DNA from: Butyrivibrio sp. | Lineage (GTDB): Bacteria; Bacillota_A; Clostridia; Lachnospirales; Lachnospiraceae | Length of the DNA: 7,766 nt | Direction of reading: 5' to 3' | Assembly: GCF_024699075.1 (NCBI RefSeq) | Contig: NZ_JAILQF010000095.1 | Location: 1-7,766, forward strand | Part shown: positions 1 to 6,376 of the stretch, one piece after another | How positions within the stretch are numbered: the first letter of the stretch is position 1 | Layout of the letters: every line of letters starts with the position of its first letter | Translations under genes and position numbers: made by a program | Notes under the pieces: generated by a model | Told to the model about the DNA's origin: nothing | Seen by the model: the letters and a program-made list of their open reading frames with translations, nothing else | The model's database searches: none

Positions 1-1135
1 AGGGCTTAACCTTTACTGTAAGATCAACTTTTCTTCCGTTCAGGATATCAGCGCTGTATGAGCCATTAAGCTTCATATTAAGCACAGAATTAAGATCACC
101 TCTTAGGTTTTCAACTTCCTTGGAAGGTGTCTGGTACATTCTTCCATCCTTAACACAGACTTCTCTCGGAATAGCCATCTGTCCGCACCACTTATCTGAA
201 GGGACATAGCTGTTGCAGGTATCCCAGTTCTGCATCCAGCCTATCATGATACGTCTTCCATCAGGTGTAAGGACAGTCTGCGGCGCATAATAGTCGATAC
301 CATTATCGATGCACTGGTCGTGCTCCGGAACAAATTCACTGTCTTTAGTATCCCATCTACCAATAAGAGCAAGGGTTCCGTTACCGCTATTGTATCTTCC
401 AGGAACCGCCTTCATATCCTGGGGGCTTGTAAGAAGGACCCATTCCCCATTTTGGCAAAAGAAATCCGGGCATTCCCACATCTTACCAAATGAATTGCGA
501 TTTCTAACAAGTATTCTTACAAACTCCCATTTGAAGCCATCCATGCTCTTATAAAGGAGCATCTGGCCACTTGTATCACTACTTCTGTTACCAACAATGC
601 AGTATATTGTTCCATCTTCAGATACCCAAAGCTTTGGATCTCTGAAATCTATATAACTTCCGCCCTCAGGTACATCTTCAGATGTAAGGACAGGATTATT
701 TTCATATTTAACGTATTCAACTCCATCACCCACTGCTACGCACTGAGTCTGGCATTCAGTTTTACTACCATCAGGTCCTGTCTTTTCAGACACGCCTGTA
801 TACATAATAAGATGACGACCATCAGGAAGTTCTACTGCGCTTCCTGAAAAGCAGCCTCTTTTGTCATATTCCTTATCAGGTGCAAGAGCTACAGGAAGAT
901 ATTCCCAATGAAGCAGGTCACTGCTTACAGCATGTCCCCAATGCATAGGTCCCCAGTGATTATCATAAGGATGATACTGGTAGAACATGTGATACTGACC
1001 CTTGTAATAACAAAAGCCGTTGGGATCATTCATCCAGCCAACTCTTGGTGTTAAGTGAAAAGAAGGTCTTTCTTTATCTATCTTGCCTTCGTTTTCTTTT
1101 TCATATATTCTTGCTTTGTTAAGTATATCTTCCAT
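1..1135 (-). CDS. GH32 beta-fructosidase (sucrose / fructo-oligosaccharide hydrolase), 3' end missing
   Basis: This enzyme should hydrolyse terminal beta-fructosyl bonds of sucrose or short fructans in the cytoplasm. My translation gives 378 residues before the window edge. The three GH32 signatures are present: WMNDPNG at residues 34-40 (nucleophile Asp37), FRDP at 164-167 (transition-state Asp166) and ECPD at 221-224 (acid/base Glu221). A YYAPQT segment at 282-287 and GWMQNW near 299-304 also fit the five-bladed propeller. GH32 enzymes are usually about 480-500 residues, so roughly the last 110, most of the C-terminal beta-sandwich, are missing. No signal peptide is visible, so it acts on imported sugar. 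The ATG at 1135 has a GAAGGA ribosome site (complement of 1143-1148) seven bases upstream. It is the last visible gene of the transporter operon. Sucrose-6-phosphate as substrate is less likely because the partner is an ABC transporter, not a PTS. Whether it prefers sucrose, kestose or inulin cannot be read from the sequence. Confidence 0.95.
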   Translation of the reverse strand, partial: MEDILNKARIYEKENEGKIDKERPSFHLTPRVGWMNDPNGFCYYKGQYHMFYQYHPYDNHWGPMHWGHAVSSDLLHWEYLPVALAPDKEYDKRGCFSGSAVELPDGRHLIMYTGVSEKTGPDGSKTECQTQCVAVGDGVEYVKYENNPVLTSEDVPEGGSYIDFRDPKLWVSEDGTIYCIVGNRSSDTSGQMLLYKSMDGFKWEFVRILVRNRNSFGKMWECPDFFCQNGEWVLLTSPQDMKAVPGRYNSGNGTLALIGRWDTKDSEFVPEHDQCIDNGIDYYAPQTVLTPDGRRIMIGWMQNWDTCNSYVPSDKWCGQMAIPREVCVKDGRMYQTPSKEVENLRGDLNSVLNMKLNGSYSADILNGRKVDLTVKVKP

Positions 1136-1178
1136 GTATAATTCCTTCAATTAGTAAATAACGTGTTTGCATATAATA

Positions 1179-1202
1179 CGGGCTCTGCCTAAGCAAAGCC
1201 CG
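1179..1202 (-). promoter_or_regulatory. Intercistronic hairpin between binding-protein gene and GH32 gene
   Basis: On the minus strand two 10-base arms, CGGGCTTTGC and GCAGAGCCCG, flank the loop TTAG. All ten positions pair in the operon RNA if one G-U is allowed, whereas the plus-strand RNA would have an A-C mismatch, so the structure belongs to the operon transcript. The bases after it on the minus strand are TATTATATGC, which is not a clean U-tract. It may be a weak attenuator that lowers GH32 expression relative to the transporter, or a 3' stabiliser for the binding-protein mRNA. A full terminator is unlikely because the GH32 gene follows with no obvious promoter of its own. Confidence 0.6.
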
Positions 1203-1228
1203 CAGTAAAAATGTGTTACTTTTTTGTC

Positions 1229-2896
1229 TTATTCTGCATAGAATGAATCGAGATATTTCTGATAAATAGACAGGTACTCTTCAAGACCGTAAGAGTTAAG
1301 CTCTTCGATATATGCATCCCAATCAGCATCAGTGAATCCGTTCATGATCCAGTCAGCCTTATGACTGTTAATGCACTTCTGAACATCAGCCTGAAGATCT
1401 GAAAGCTTCTTGGTATCTGCTTCTGACATGAATACGTTAGGATATACATACTTGGTATTCATATCAGGTGTATAAACATCTTTGATCCAGTCAAGTCTGT
1501 ACTGAGCATCATCAGGACATGTTACATATACGCCATAATACTCATCAAGGATAGCAAGAGGTCCACCAACACATTCTGCTTCCCTTACTTCTACAGGTGA
1601 TGCATCACCAAGAGGTGCATGTTTGAGCATCTGCTCACCATTTTCATTAGTTCCAAGTTCAAAGATATCGAACTCATCATCTTCACCATATGTACCCCAG
1701 TTGTTCTGTGGAGACTGGAATGGATCATACATAAGATCAAGCCAAGCACATACAAGTGCAGGATTTTGGGCAACAGATGTAACTACGCATCTGCCTCTGT
1801 CAAAGCCTGATGTAAATGAACCATTCTGAGGAGTGATATTTCTTGTATCAGCTGTAAGAGCCGGAAGTGGAACCCAATCTTCAAGGTTGTCTATATTAGC
1901 AACATCCCAGCTAAAGCATACGCCGTATCTTCCAGACTTACCCTTTGATACATAAGTTGACCATTCCTGCGTGAAAGCTTCTGAATCAATAAGTCCCTCA
2001 TCATATAATTTATGAAGCCAAGCGATACCATCCTTGTATCCCATCTGAGTAGCTGAGCAAATAACTTCAAGGTTATCTGTAACAGCTATATGACGGCCTC
2101 TGTCTGCATCACCGTATCCTTCACCAAATCCATTGATAAGGATAGCAGGATCCTGGTCACCATCATTAACGATACATGACATAGGAATGATGCTTCCGTC
2201 TATACCAAATTCCTTCTGAATAGCATCTGCATTGTCTCTGAATGCGATAAGTACCTGTTCGAACTCGTCTACTGTTGTAGGCATCTCAAGTCCAAGGAAA
2301 TCAAGCCACTTTTTGTTGATAAAGCTCATATCACCAACAGTCTGGATAGCTGTCTTCTCAGATCCAAGCTGCTCGATCCATGGAAGTGCCCATATGTGAC
2401 CATTTTCATCTTCGCACATTGAACGGTACTCAGGATACTTATCAAATACGCTCTTTAAATTAGGCATGTAATTATCTATATACTGTTCAAGAGGAATAAT
2501 AGCCCCCTGCTTAGCATACTTAAGCAGATCACTGTCACCAAAGCCTGCGGAAAAGATGAAGTCTGTAAGTGTATTAACATTGGACATTTCAAGTGTTATC
2601 TTGTCGCTCCACTGATCAGACTGAATTGCTGTCCACTGTATCTCTACATTGGTTTCTTCCTGAAGACGTTTAAAGATAGTTCTGTTGTTAGGATCAGACT
2701 CTGTATTTGCAGGATAGCTTATAGTTCCTGTAAGTGTTGCCTTCTCTGCAAGTGGGAATGTAAGTTCTGATGCATCTACTTCCTGAAATTCTCCACTTGT
2801 AACCTGTGCTGATGACTTTCCACATGCGCCTGCACCTAAAGCCATACACATAGTAAGCGCTGCTGCAATAACTTTTTTTGCTTTACTCTTTCTCAT
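1229..2896 (-). CDS. ABC transporter extracellular sugar-binding lipoprotein (LplA-like, CUT1)
   Basis: This is the membrane-anchored receptor that would capture the sugar outside the cell and deliver it to the two permeases encoded upstream. The 555-residue protein begins with a basic stretch (MRKSKAKK), a short hydrophobic segment and a lipobox-like AGAC with the acylated cysteine at residue 25, followed by a Ser/Gly-containing linker. The mature part has the character of large family 1 solute-binding proteins paired with LplB/LplC permeases, including a segment near residues 78-110 of the type 'ETNVEIQW...KITLEMSN' and many aromatic residues that could stack on sugar rings. It is somewhat longer than typical 400-500 residue family members. 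An AAGGAGA ribosome site (complement of 2903-2909) precedes the ATG at 2896. The GH32 downstream makes sucrose or fructo-oligosaccharide the likely ligand, but this is inference from context, not from binding residues. Confidence 0.9.
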   Translation of the reverse strand: MRKSKAKKVIAAALTMCMALGAGACGKSSAQVTSGEFQEVDASELTFPLAEKATLTGTISYPANTESDPNNRTIFKRLQEETNVEIQWTAIQSDQWSDKITLEMSNVNTLTDFIFSAGFGDSDLLKYAKQGAIIPLEQYIDNYMPNLKSVFDKYPEYRSMCEDENGHIWALPWIEQLGSEKTAIQTVGDMSFINKKWLDFLGLEMPTTVDEFEQVLIAFRDNADAIQKEFGIDGSIIPMSCIVNDGDQDPAILINGFGEGYGDADRGRHIAVTDNLEVICSATQMGYKDGIAWLHKLYDEGLIDSEAFTQEWSTYVSKGKSGRYGVCFSWDVANIDNLEDWVPLPALTADTRNITPQNGSFTSGFDRGRCVVTSVAQNPALVCAWLDLMYDPFQSPQNNWGTYGEDDEFDIFELGTNENGEQMLKHAPLGDASPVEVREAECVGGPLAILDEYYGVYVTCPDDAQYRLDWIKDVYTPDMNTKYVYPNVFMSEADTKKLSDLQADVQKCINSHKADWIMNGFTDADWDAYIEELNSYGLEEYLSIYQKYLDSFYAE

Positions 2897-2926
2897 TTTC
2901 CCTCTCCTTTAATATAATAGTTCGAT

Positions 2927-2950
2927 ATTGGCAATCCCTTCATTACCAAT
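2927..2950 (-). promoter_or_regulatory. Hairpin in the leader of the binding-protein gene
   Basis: On the minus strand the arms ATTGGTAAT (2950-2942) and ATTGCCAAT (2935-2927) pair over nine positions with one G-U, around the loop GAAGGG. It ends about 18 bases before the ribosome site of the binding-protein gene. The G-U pair would be an A-C mismatch on the other strand, so the structure belongs to the operon transcript. No U-tract follows, so it is not a terminator. An mRNA stability or translation role is inferred. Confidence 0.5.
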
Positions 2951-2956
2951 TCTTTA

Positions 2957-2980
2957 TCTAAAAGCGCTTGCGCCTTTAAA
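2957..2980 (-). promoter_or_regulatory. Hairpin just after the second permease gene
   Basis: On the minus strand the arms TTTAAAGGCG (2980-2971) and CGCTTTTAGA (2966-2957) form a 10-bp stem with two G-U pairs around the loop CAAG. It starts two bases after the permease stop codon and lies six bases before the next hairpin. The following bases (TAAAGAATTG) lack a U-run, so complete termination is unlikely. It may protect the 3' end of the permease message or set a processing point that lets the binding protein be made in excess. Confidence 0.5.
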
Positions 2981-2982
2981 CC

Positions 2983-3903
2983 TTATCCCTTTATCGCACC
3001 TGTCATGATTCCGTTTTCAAAGTACTTCTGGAAGAACGGATACATAACGATAAGCGGCAAACTGGAAACGATAATTGTTGAGTACTTAAGAAGTTCTGCG
3101 AGCTGAGCTCTTGCTGCAGTACTCTGCATATCTGAAATCATTCCTGACTCCGGCTGGTTCTGAATAAGAATAGATCTAAGTACCAGCTGAAGTGGCTGCT
3201 TGGAAGCATCATTGATATAGATCATTGCATCAAAGTAACTGTTCCACATTCCTACGAACTGCCAAAGAGCAAGTGTTGCGATGATCGGCACACATACAGG
3301 AAGAAGGATCTTAAAGAAATATGTAAGATCAGATGCACCGTCCACTTCTGCTGCCTCTCTAAGTTCTGAAGGAACATTCTGGAAATAGGTTCTTGCAACT
3401 ATCATGTTCCAAACATTAAATGTGCCCGGAAGTATAACTGCCCACATAGTATCAAGAAGACCAAGATCACTTATAAGAAGATATGTAGGAATAAGGCCAC
3501 CACCAAAAAACATGGTTATGATGAAAATAGTATTGAAAAATCCTTTTCCCACAAAATCAGGTCTTGACATAGGATAGGCAGCAAGAAGTGTAACAAATAC
3601 TGACAGAGCAGAAAATATAACTGAATAGATCACTGCATTCTTAAAGCCCACCCATATCTGGTTATTACTAAGAACTCTCTCATAAGCTGTTAAAGTCCAC
3701 TTCTCAATCTCAAAAGTGATACCCTTATTCTGAAGAGTTATAGGATCCATAAAGGATGCTACGATTATGTATATTATTGGAAGGATAATAGCCACAAGGA
3801 AGATGGCAAGAAGCGCATATCCTGTGATCAAAAGTGTCTTATCCGTTCCTGAATATCTGGCAAATTCGCTTTTTTTCTTAATCTGAGCTTTGACATCACT
3901 CAT
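2983..3903 (-). CDS. ABC transporter permease, LplC / CUT1 type (second membrane subunit)
   Basis: One of two membrane subunits that would form the sugar channel. With the start I chose it has 306 residues, normal for the family. A first membrane segment lies at about 24-50, with further hydrophobic spans near 90-111, 123-145, 153-171, 203-222 and 273-290. The cytoplasmic EAA loop that contacts the ATPase is clear at 183-202 (EAAEVDGASDLTYFFKILLP), and the family-typical tail ends FFQKYFENGIMTGAIKG. A longer reading from 3924 adds seven residues, but those codons coincide with the ribosome site AAGGAAGGGGA (complement of 3911-3921), which sits seven bases before the ATG at 3903, so the shorter start is preferred. 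The upstream permease stop TGA is one base away, implying translational coupling. Substrate specificity is not encoded here. Confidence 0.93.
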   Translation of the reverse strand: MSDVKAQIKKKSEFARYSGTDKTLLITGYALLAIFLVAIILPIIYIIVASFMDPITLQNKGITFEIEKWTLTAYERVLSNNQIWVGFKNAVIYSVIFSALSVFVTLLAAYPMSRPDFVGKGFFNTIFIITMFFGGGLIPTYLLISDLGLLDTMWAVILPGTFNVWNMIVARTYFQNVPSELREAAEVDGASDLTYFFKILLPVCVPIIATLALWQFVGMWNSYFDAMIYINDASKQPLQLVLRSILIQNQPESGMISDMQSTAARAQLAELLKYSTIIVSSLPLIVMYPFFQKYFENGIMTGAIKG

Positions 3904-3904
3904 A

Positions 3905-4822
3905 TCAAATTCCCCTTCCTTCATTCATCTTCTTAACTATCTGATTCATAGAAATAAGAAGAATAATGTTAATAACGGTATTAAAAAGACCTACAGCTGT
4001 AGAAAAACCATAATCGCCATCAAGAAGACCTTTTTTATAAACGTAAGTTGAAATAATCTCTGAAGAAGCAAGGTTAAGATCTGTCTGAAGCGCATAAGCT
4101 TTTTCAAATCCAATGCTCATGATGTTTCCAACATTCATAATGAACTGGATAAGGACTATATCCTTAATTGCAGGCCACTCAACAACCTTGATCTGCTGAA
4201 GTATGTTGGCACCGTCAATCTTGGCAGCTTCTCTTAAATCCTGACTTGCATTGGAAAGTGCTGCTGTGTACATAATCGAGGCCCAGCCTGCGCCCTGCCA
4301 GATACCACTTGCTATATAGATGGTTCTGAACGCTTCAGGCATTGTCATAAAGTTTATGCTTGAATGGAAAAAGAGATTTACAGGTCCTGTTATCGAAAGA
4401 AGGATTCGTACTATACCGCAAAGGACGATAACCGATACAAAATTGGGCATGTACAAAACAAGCTGTATATTCTTTTTAAGTCTTACACTCTGAATTCTGT
4501 TAAGAAGAAGTGCAAGTATTATAGGAACAGGAAATCCCCATAAAAGACCATAAACACTAAGTTTTAATGTATTGATAAGGTAGGTCATAAAGTCGGGTGA
4601 TGAAAGAAATCTTTCGAAATGAGCAAATCCAACCCACTCACTTCCCCATATACCCCTAAATGGGTTATATTCTGTAAAGGCGATCATAACTCCGCCCATT
4701 GGAATATATTTGAAGATTATCGTCAGCACAAAAGCCGGCATCATAAAGAAAACATATAATTGCCAGTGCTTCTTTATATAATTTAGCTTACTGTGAAAAT
4801 CAACTGCTACTTTCTCTTTCAT
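3905..4822 (-). CDS. ABC transporter permease, LplB / CUT1 type (first membrane subunit)
   Basis: First gene of the operon, encoding the partner membrane subunit of the sugar importer. The 305-residue protein has a cytoplasmic N-terminus (KEKVAVDFHSKLNYIKKHW), a first membrane span at about 21-40 followed by the family-typical PMGGVMIAFTEYNPF, and more hydrophobic spans near 84-107, 120-143, 166-186, 222-236 and 275-292. The EAA loop lies at 198-217 (EAAKIDGANILQQIKVVEWP); it ends in E-W-P where the usual form is I-x-L-P, a mild variation. An AGGGAGG ribosome site (complement of 4827-4833) lies four bases before the ATG at 4822. Its last codons (N-E-G-R-G-I) form the ribosome site for the second permease gene. 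No ATP-binding subunit is encoded beside it, as is common for CUT1 importers that share an MsmX-type ATPase. Confidence 0.93.
   Translation of the reverse strand: MKEKVAVDFHSKLNYIKKHWQLYVFFMMPAFVLTIIFKYIPMGGVMIAFTEYNPFRGIWGSEWVGFAHFERFLSSPDFMTYLINTLKLSVYGLLWGFPVPIILALLLNRIQSVRLKKNIQLVLYMPNFVSVIVLCGIVRILLSITGPVNLFFHSSINFMTMPEAFRTIYIASGIWQGAGWASIMYTAALSNASQDLREAAKIDGANILQQIKVVEWPAIKDIVLIQFIMNVGNIMSIGFEKAYALQTDLNLASSEIISTYVYKKGLLDGDYGFSTAVGLFNTVINIILLISMNQIVKKMNEGRGI
3911..3921 (-). promoter_or_regulatory. Ribosome binding site of the second permease, inside the first permease gene
   Basis: The minus strand reads AAGGAAGGGGA, then seven bases, then ATG at 3903. It decides the start of the second permease in favour of 3903 over 3924, because the 3924 start would put this site inside the coding region. 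Its position within the last codons of the first permease suggests coupled translation of the two subunits. Confidence 0.8.
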
Positions 4823-4933
4823 ATAACCTCCCTAATAGCAATTACCCAGGTATCATAGAATTACTTTTGATAAGCAATATCCTGGTCAGATTATTTTATA
4901 CAAGATAAAATACCGGATCTGCCGATCTGTCTA

Positions 4934-4962
4934 TGAAACGTTTTTTACGTGAAACGTTTTTT
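4934..4962. promoter_or_regulatory. Tandem LacI-family operators at the operon start (O1, O2)
   Basis: The 13-mer TGAAACGTTTTTT occurs exactly twice, at 4934-4946 and 4950-4962. Each copy has an AAACGTTT palindromic core with CG at its centre, the layout recognised by LacI-family proteins. The centres are 16 bp apart. Both copies lie at or just after the predicted start of the transporter operon transcript, where a bound repressor would block RNA polymerase. The neighbouring LacI-family protein is the likely ligand; CcpA is the alternative, but the outer bases match a CRE site poorly. Confidence 0.75.
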
Positions 4963-4973
4963 GATGTAATTAT

Positions 4974-5003
4974 GGTATACTCCATTTGTGTTATACACGT
5001 CAA
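4974..5003 (-). promoter_or_regulatory. Promoter of the transporter / GH32 operon
   Basis: On the minus strand the -35 element is TTGACG (complement of 4998-5003), followed by an 18-base spacer and TATACC (complement of 4974-4979). A nearby alternative -10 is CATAAT (complement of 4969-4974) with a weaker -35. Either choice puts the transcription start at about 4962-4968, touching operator O2, and leaves a leader of about 140-145 bases before the first permease. Confidence 0.55.
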
Positions 5004-5080
5004 TAGTTTTTGCCAAATAGTTGTTAATTTTGTCGCTTTTGTAGATTATAAAATGTATATTTTGTAAAAAAAGACAACTA

Positions 5081-5093
5081 CGAAACGTTTCAT
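5081..5093. promoter_or_regulatory. LacI-family operator upstream of the regulator promoter (O3)
   Basis: GAAACGTTTC at 5082-5091 is a perfect 10-bp palindrome sharing the GAAACGTTT core with O1 and O2, and it is the most symmetrical of the three. It ends eight bases before the -35 element of the regulator's promoter. Its centre is 131 bp from O2 and 147 bp from O1 (about 12.5 and 14 helical turns), so looping with the operon operators is possible. Autoregulation of the regulator gene is inferred. Confidence 0.7.
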
Positions 5094-5098
5094 GAAAT

Positions 5099-5127
5099 TT
5101 GTAATTTATTTCATTATGTGCTATATT
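5099..5127 (+). promoter_or_regulatory. Promoter of the LacI-family regulator gene
   Basis: TTGTAA (5099-5104), a 17-base spacer and TATATT (5122-5127), with a TG-n extension at 5119-5121. Transcription should begin near 5134, giving a leader of about 130 bases before the ATG at 5266. Confidence 0.6.
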
Positions 5128-5265
5128 ATTTCATGAACCACAATAAACAAAGATATATTTACCCCCTTCCAATAATCATCTAAAATAGCTATCAAGCCTG
5201 GTAATTGTGCGGGATCTGTGCACCTGACATTAAATCGCCGCTACTAAACAGACTCGGAGGATTTC

Positions 5266-6252
5266 ATGAACAAAAAGAGAAATATACCTACTATAAAAGA
5301 TGTCGCCAAAGAAGCCGGTGTATCACTTGGAACAGTATCCAAGGTCATAAACGGTAAGCCAACAGGTGAAGAATATGTAAAGAAAGTCAATGCAGCCATC
5401 AAAAAGCTCGACTATCATGTAAACAGTTATGCGCAAGGGCTTAAGGCCAGCAAGACTTATACTGTAGCGGTCCTTCTTCCAAACACCTACACTCCATTTT
5501 TCGGTGACCTTGCGCACTATATTAATATCGAACTTCAAAAGCGTAATTACAGAATGCTTCTAAGCTGTTCTGACTATGACAGAAGCCATGAACAAGACTA
5601 TATAGATATGGTTCTACAAAACAAAGTAGACGGGATAATAGCACTTACCTATAATCCAAATCTTCAGATACCGGATGATGTTCCTTTTGTATCTATCGAT
5701 AGAATCATAGCTCCTAATATTCCCTGCGTAGCCAGTGACAACTTCGCCGGTGGTCACCTTGCTGCCGAGATGCTGGCAAGTAAAGGGTGCCAAAAGCTGG
5801 CCTTCCTTCGAAAGGGATCAAATCTTGATAATGAGCCTAATAAAAGAAGGGGCGGGTTTGAAAACGGCTGTATGTTAAAGGGGCTTGAATATGAAATGAA
5901 GATAATTGACGATGCAGACAGTGACGAGGAATTCCTCAAATTCTTAAAGAGTCATATTCATAATGACAAGCTTGATTTTGATGGTATGTTCTGCGTTACT
6001 GATGCTATAGTTTATGATGTTGTTAAATTCCTAAAGGGGCTTAATATCAGAGTTCCGGAAGATGTGCAGATCATTGGTTTTGACGGTGTCAGGATTCATG
6101 GCAACAAGGACTACACCTGCTCTTCTATAGCTCAGCCCACTGACAAGATCGCAGAGATGTGCGTAGAACTGCTATTACAGGATAGCATGAGCATCAAGCC
6201 TCCGCTTGTATGCCTCCCCGTAAGCTTCGTTGAGGGCGGCACCACCAAATAA
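5266..6252 (+). CDS. LacI/GalR-family transcriptional regulator of the fructoside operon
   Basis: A sugar-responsive DNA-binding protein, most likely the local repressor of the divergent transporter/GH32 operon. It has 328 residues, the normal LacI-family length. The helix-turn-helix spans about 9-30 (TIKDVAKEAGVSLGTVSKVING). The hinge helix follows at about 53-63 (NSYAQGLKASK), with Leu59 placed to enter the minor groove at the central CG of an operator. The periplasmic-binding-protein-like effector domain runs from about 65, with family motifs such as VDGIIAL (121-127), SDNFAGGHLAAEML (157-170) and IIGFDG (269-274). GGAGG at 5256-5260, five bases before the ATG, supports the start. Three GAAACGTTT operators in the adjacent intergenic region fit its class. 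The effector is unknown; a fructose-containing sugar or its breakdown product is a guess from context. I see no strong terminator after the gene. Confidence 0.93.
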   Translation: MNKKRNIPTIKDVAKEAGVSLGTVSKVINGKPTGEEYVKKVNAAIKKLDYHVNSYAQGLKASKTYTVAVLLPNTYTPFFGDLAHYINIELQKRNYRMLLSCSDYDRSHEQDYIDMVLQNKVDGIIALTYNPNLQIPDDVPFVSIDRIIAPNIPCVASDNFAGGHLAAEMLASKGCQKLAFLRKGSNLDNEPNKRRGGFENGCMLKGLEYEMKIIDDADSDEEFLKFLKSHIHNDKLDFDGMFCVTDAIVYDVVKFLKGLNIRVPEDVQIIGFDGVRIHGNKDYTCSSIAQPTDKIAEMCVELLLQDSMSIKPPLVCLPVSFVEGGTTK

Positions 6253-6258
6253 CTGCCT

Positions 6259-6314
6259 GTTGATGCGTTGACGCGTTGATGCCGTTGATGCGTTGATCGT
6301 TGATGCGTTAATGC
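6259..6314. repeat. Tandem octamer repeat, seven imperfect GTTGATGC units
   Basis: The units read GTTGATGC, GTTGACGC, GTTGATGCC, GTTGATGC, GTTGATC, GTTGATGC and GTTAATGC, that is 8, 8, 9, 8, 7, 8 and 8 bases, without spacers. The tract starts six bases after the stop codon of the LacI-family gene. The length variants (one inserted C, one missing G) would break any reading frame, so it is not a coding repeat. It could be a replication-slippage tract or an array of binding sites; nothing in the sequence decides between these. Confidence 0.9.
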
Positions 6315-6324
6315 ATAGAAATTG

Positions 6325-6344
6325 ATTGATACTATAGTATCAAT
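6325..6344. promoter_or_regulatory. 20-bp perfect palindrome upstream of the hipBA promoter
   Basis: The two 10-base halves, ATTGATACTA and TAGTATCAAT, are exact reverse complements with no spacer. The palindrome ends three bases before the -35 element of the hipBA promoter and is centred about 48 bases before the predicted transcription start. It is too AT-rich to be a good terminator and no U-tract follows. A dimeric repressor such as the HipB protein is a plausible ligand, by analogy with autoregulated toxin-antitoxin operons. Confidence 0.55.
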
Positions 6345-6347
6345 ATA

Positions 6348-6376
6348 TTGTAAAAAACATGCTAAAATGCTATAAT
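6348..6376 (+). promoter_or_regulatory. Promoter of hipBA (extended -10)
   Basis: TTGTAA (6348-6353), a 17-base spacer and a consensus TATAAT (6371-6376) preceded by TG-n (6368-6370). Transcription should start near 6383. The ATG at 6359 then lies inside the promoter and cannot be the start used by this transcript, so hipB must start at 6401 or later. Confidence 0.75.

Larger units (their letters stand above)
4823..5265. other. Divergent intergenic control region, no coding gene
   Basis: This 443-base AT-rich stretch separates the leftward transporter operon from the rightward regulator gene. It holds one promoter for each direction, three operator-like sites with the core GAAACGTTT, and two untranslated leaders of roughly 130-145 bases. 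I see no tRNA, small gene or riboswitch in it. The two leaders share a short motif, CCTGG(G)TAATTG, each copy on its own sense strand (complement of 4839-4850, and 5197-5207). Confidence 0.8.

Noticed and set aside
309..554. Small plus-strand open frame of 81 codons
   Set aside because: It lies antisense within the GH32 gene, whose catalytic motifs prove the minus-strand frame; it has no recognisable domain.
1179..1202. Strong rho-independent terminator ending the operon before GH32
   Set aside because: No continuous U-run follows the stem on either strand, and the GH32 gene just beyond has a good ribosome site but no convincing promoter of its own.
4934..5093. CcpA CRE sites
   Set aside because: The central CG and A/T flanks fit, but the outer CRE bases are mostly not met, especially at 5080-5093, and an adjacent LacI-family gene explains the sites better. 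CcpA binding is not excluded.
4915..5218. Repeated GGATCTG / GATCTGT words in the divergent region
   Set aside because: Seven-base matches are expected by chance at this length and they show no consistent position relative to either promoter.
6259..6314. CRISPR array
   Set aside because: The units are only 7-9 bases and directly adjacent, with no spacers between them.
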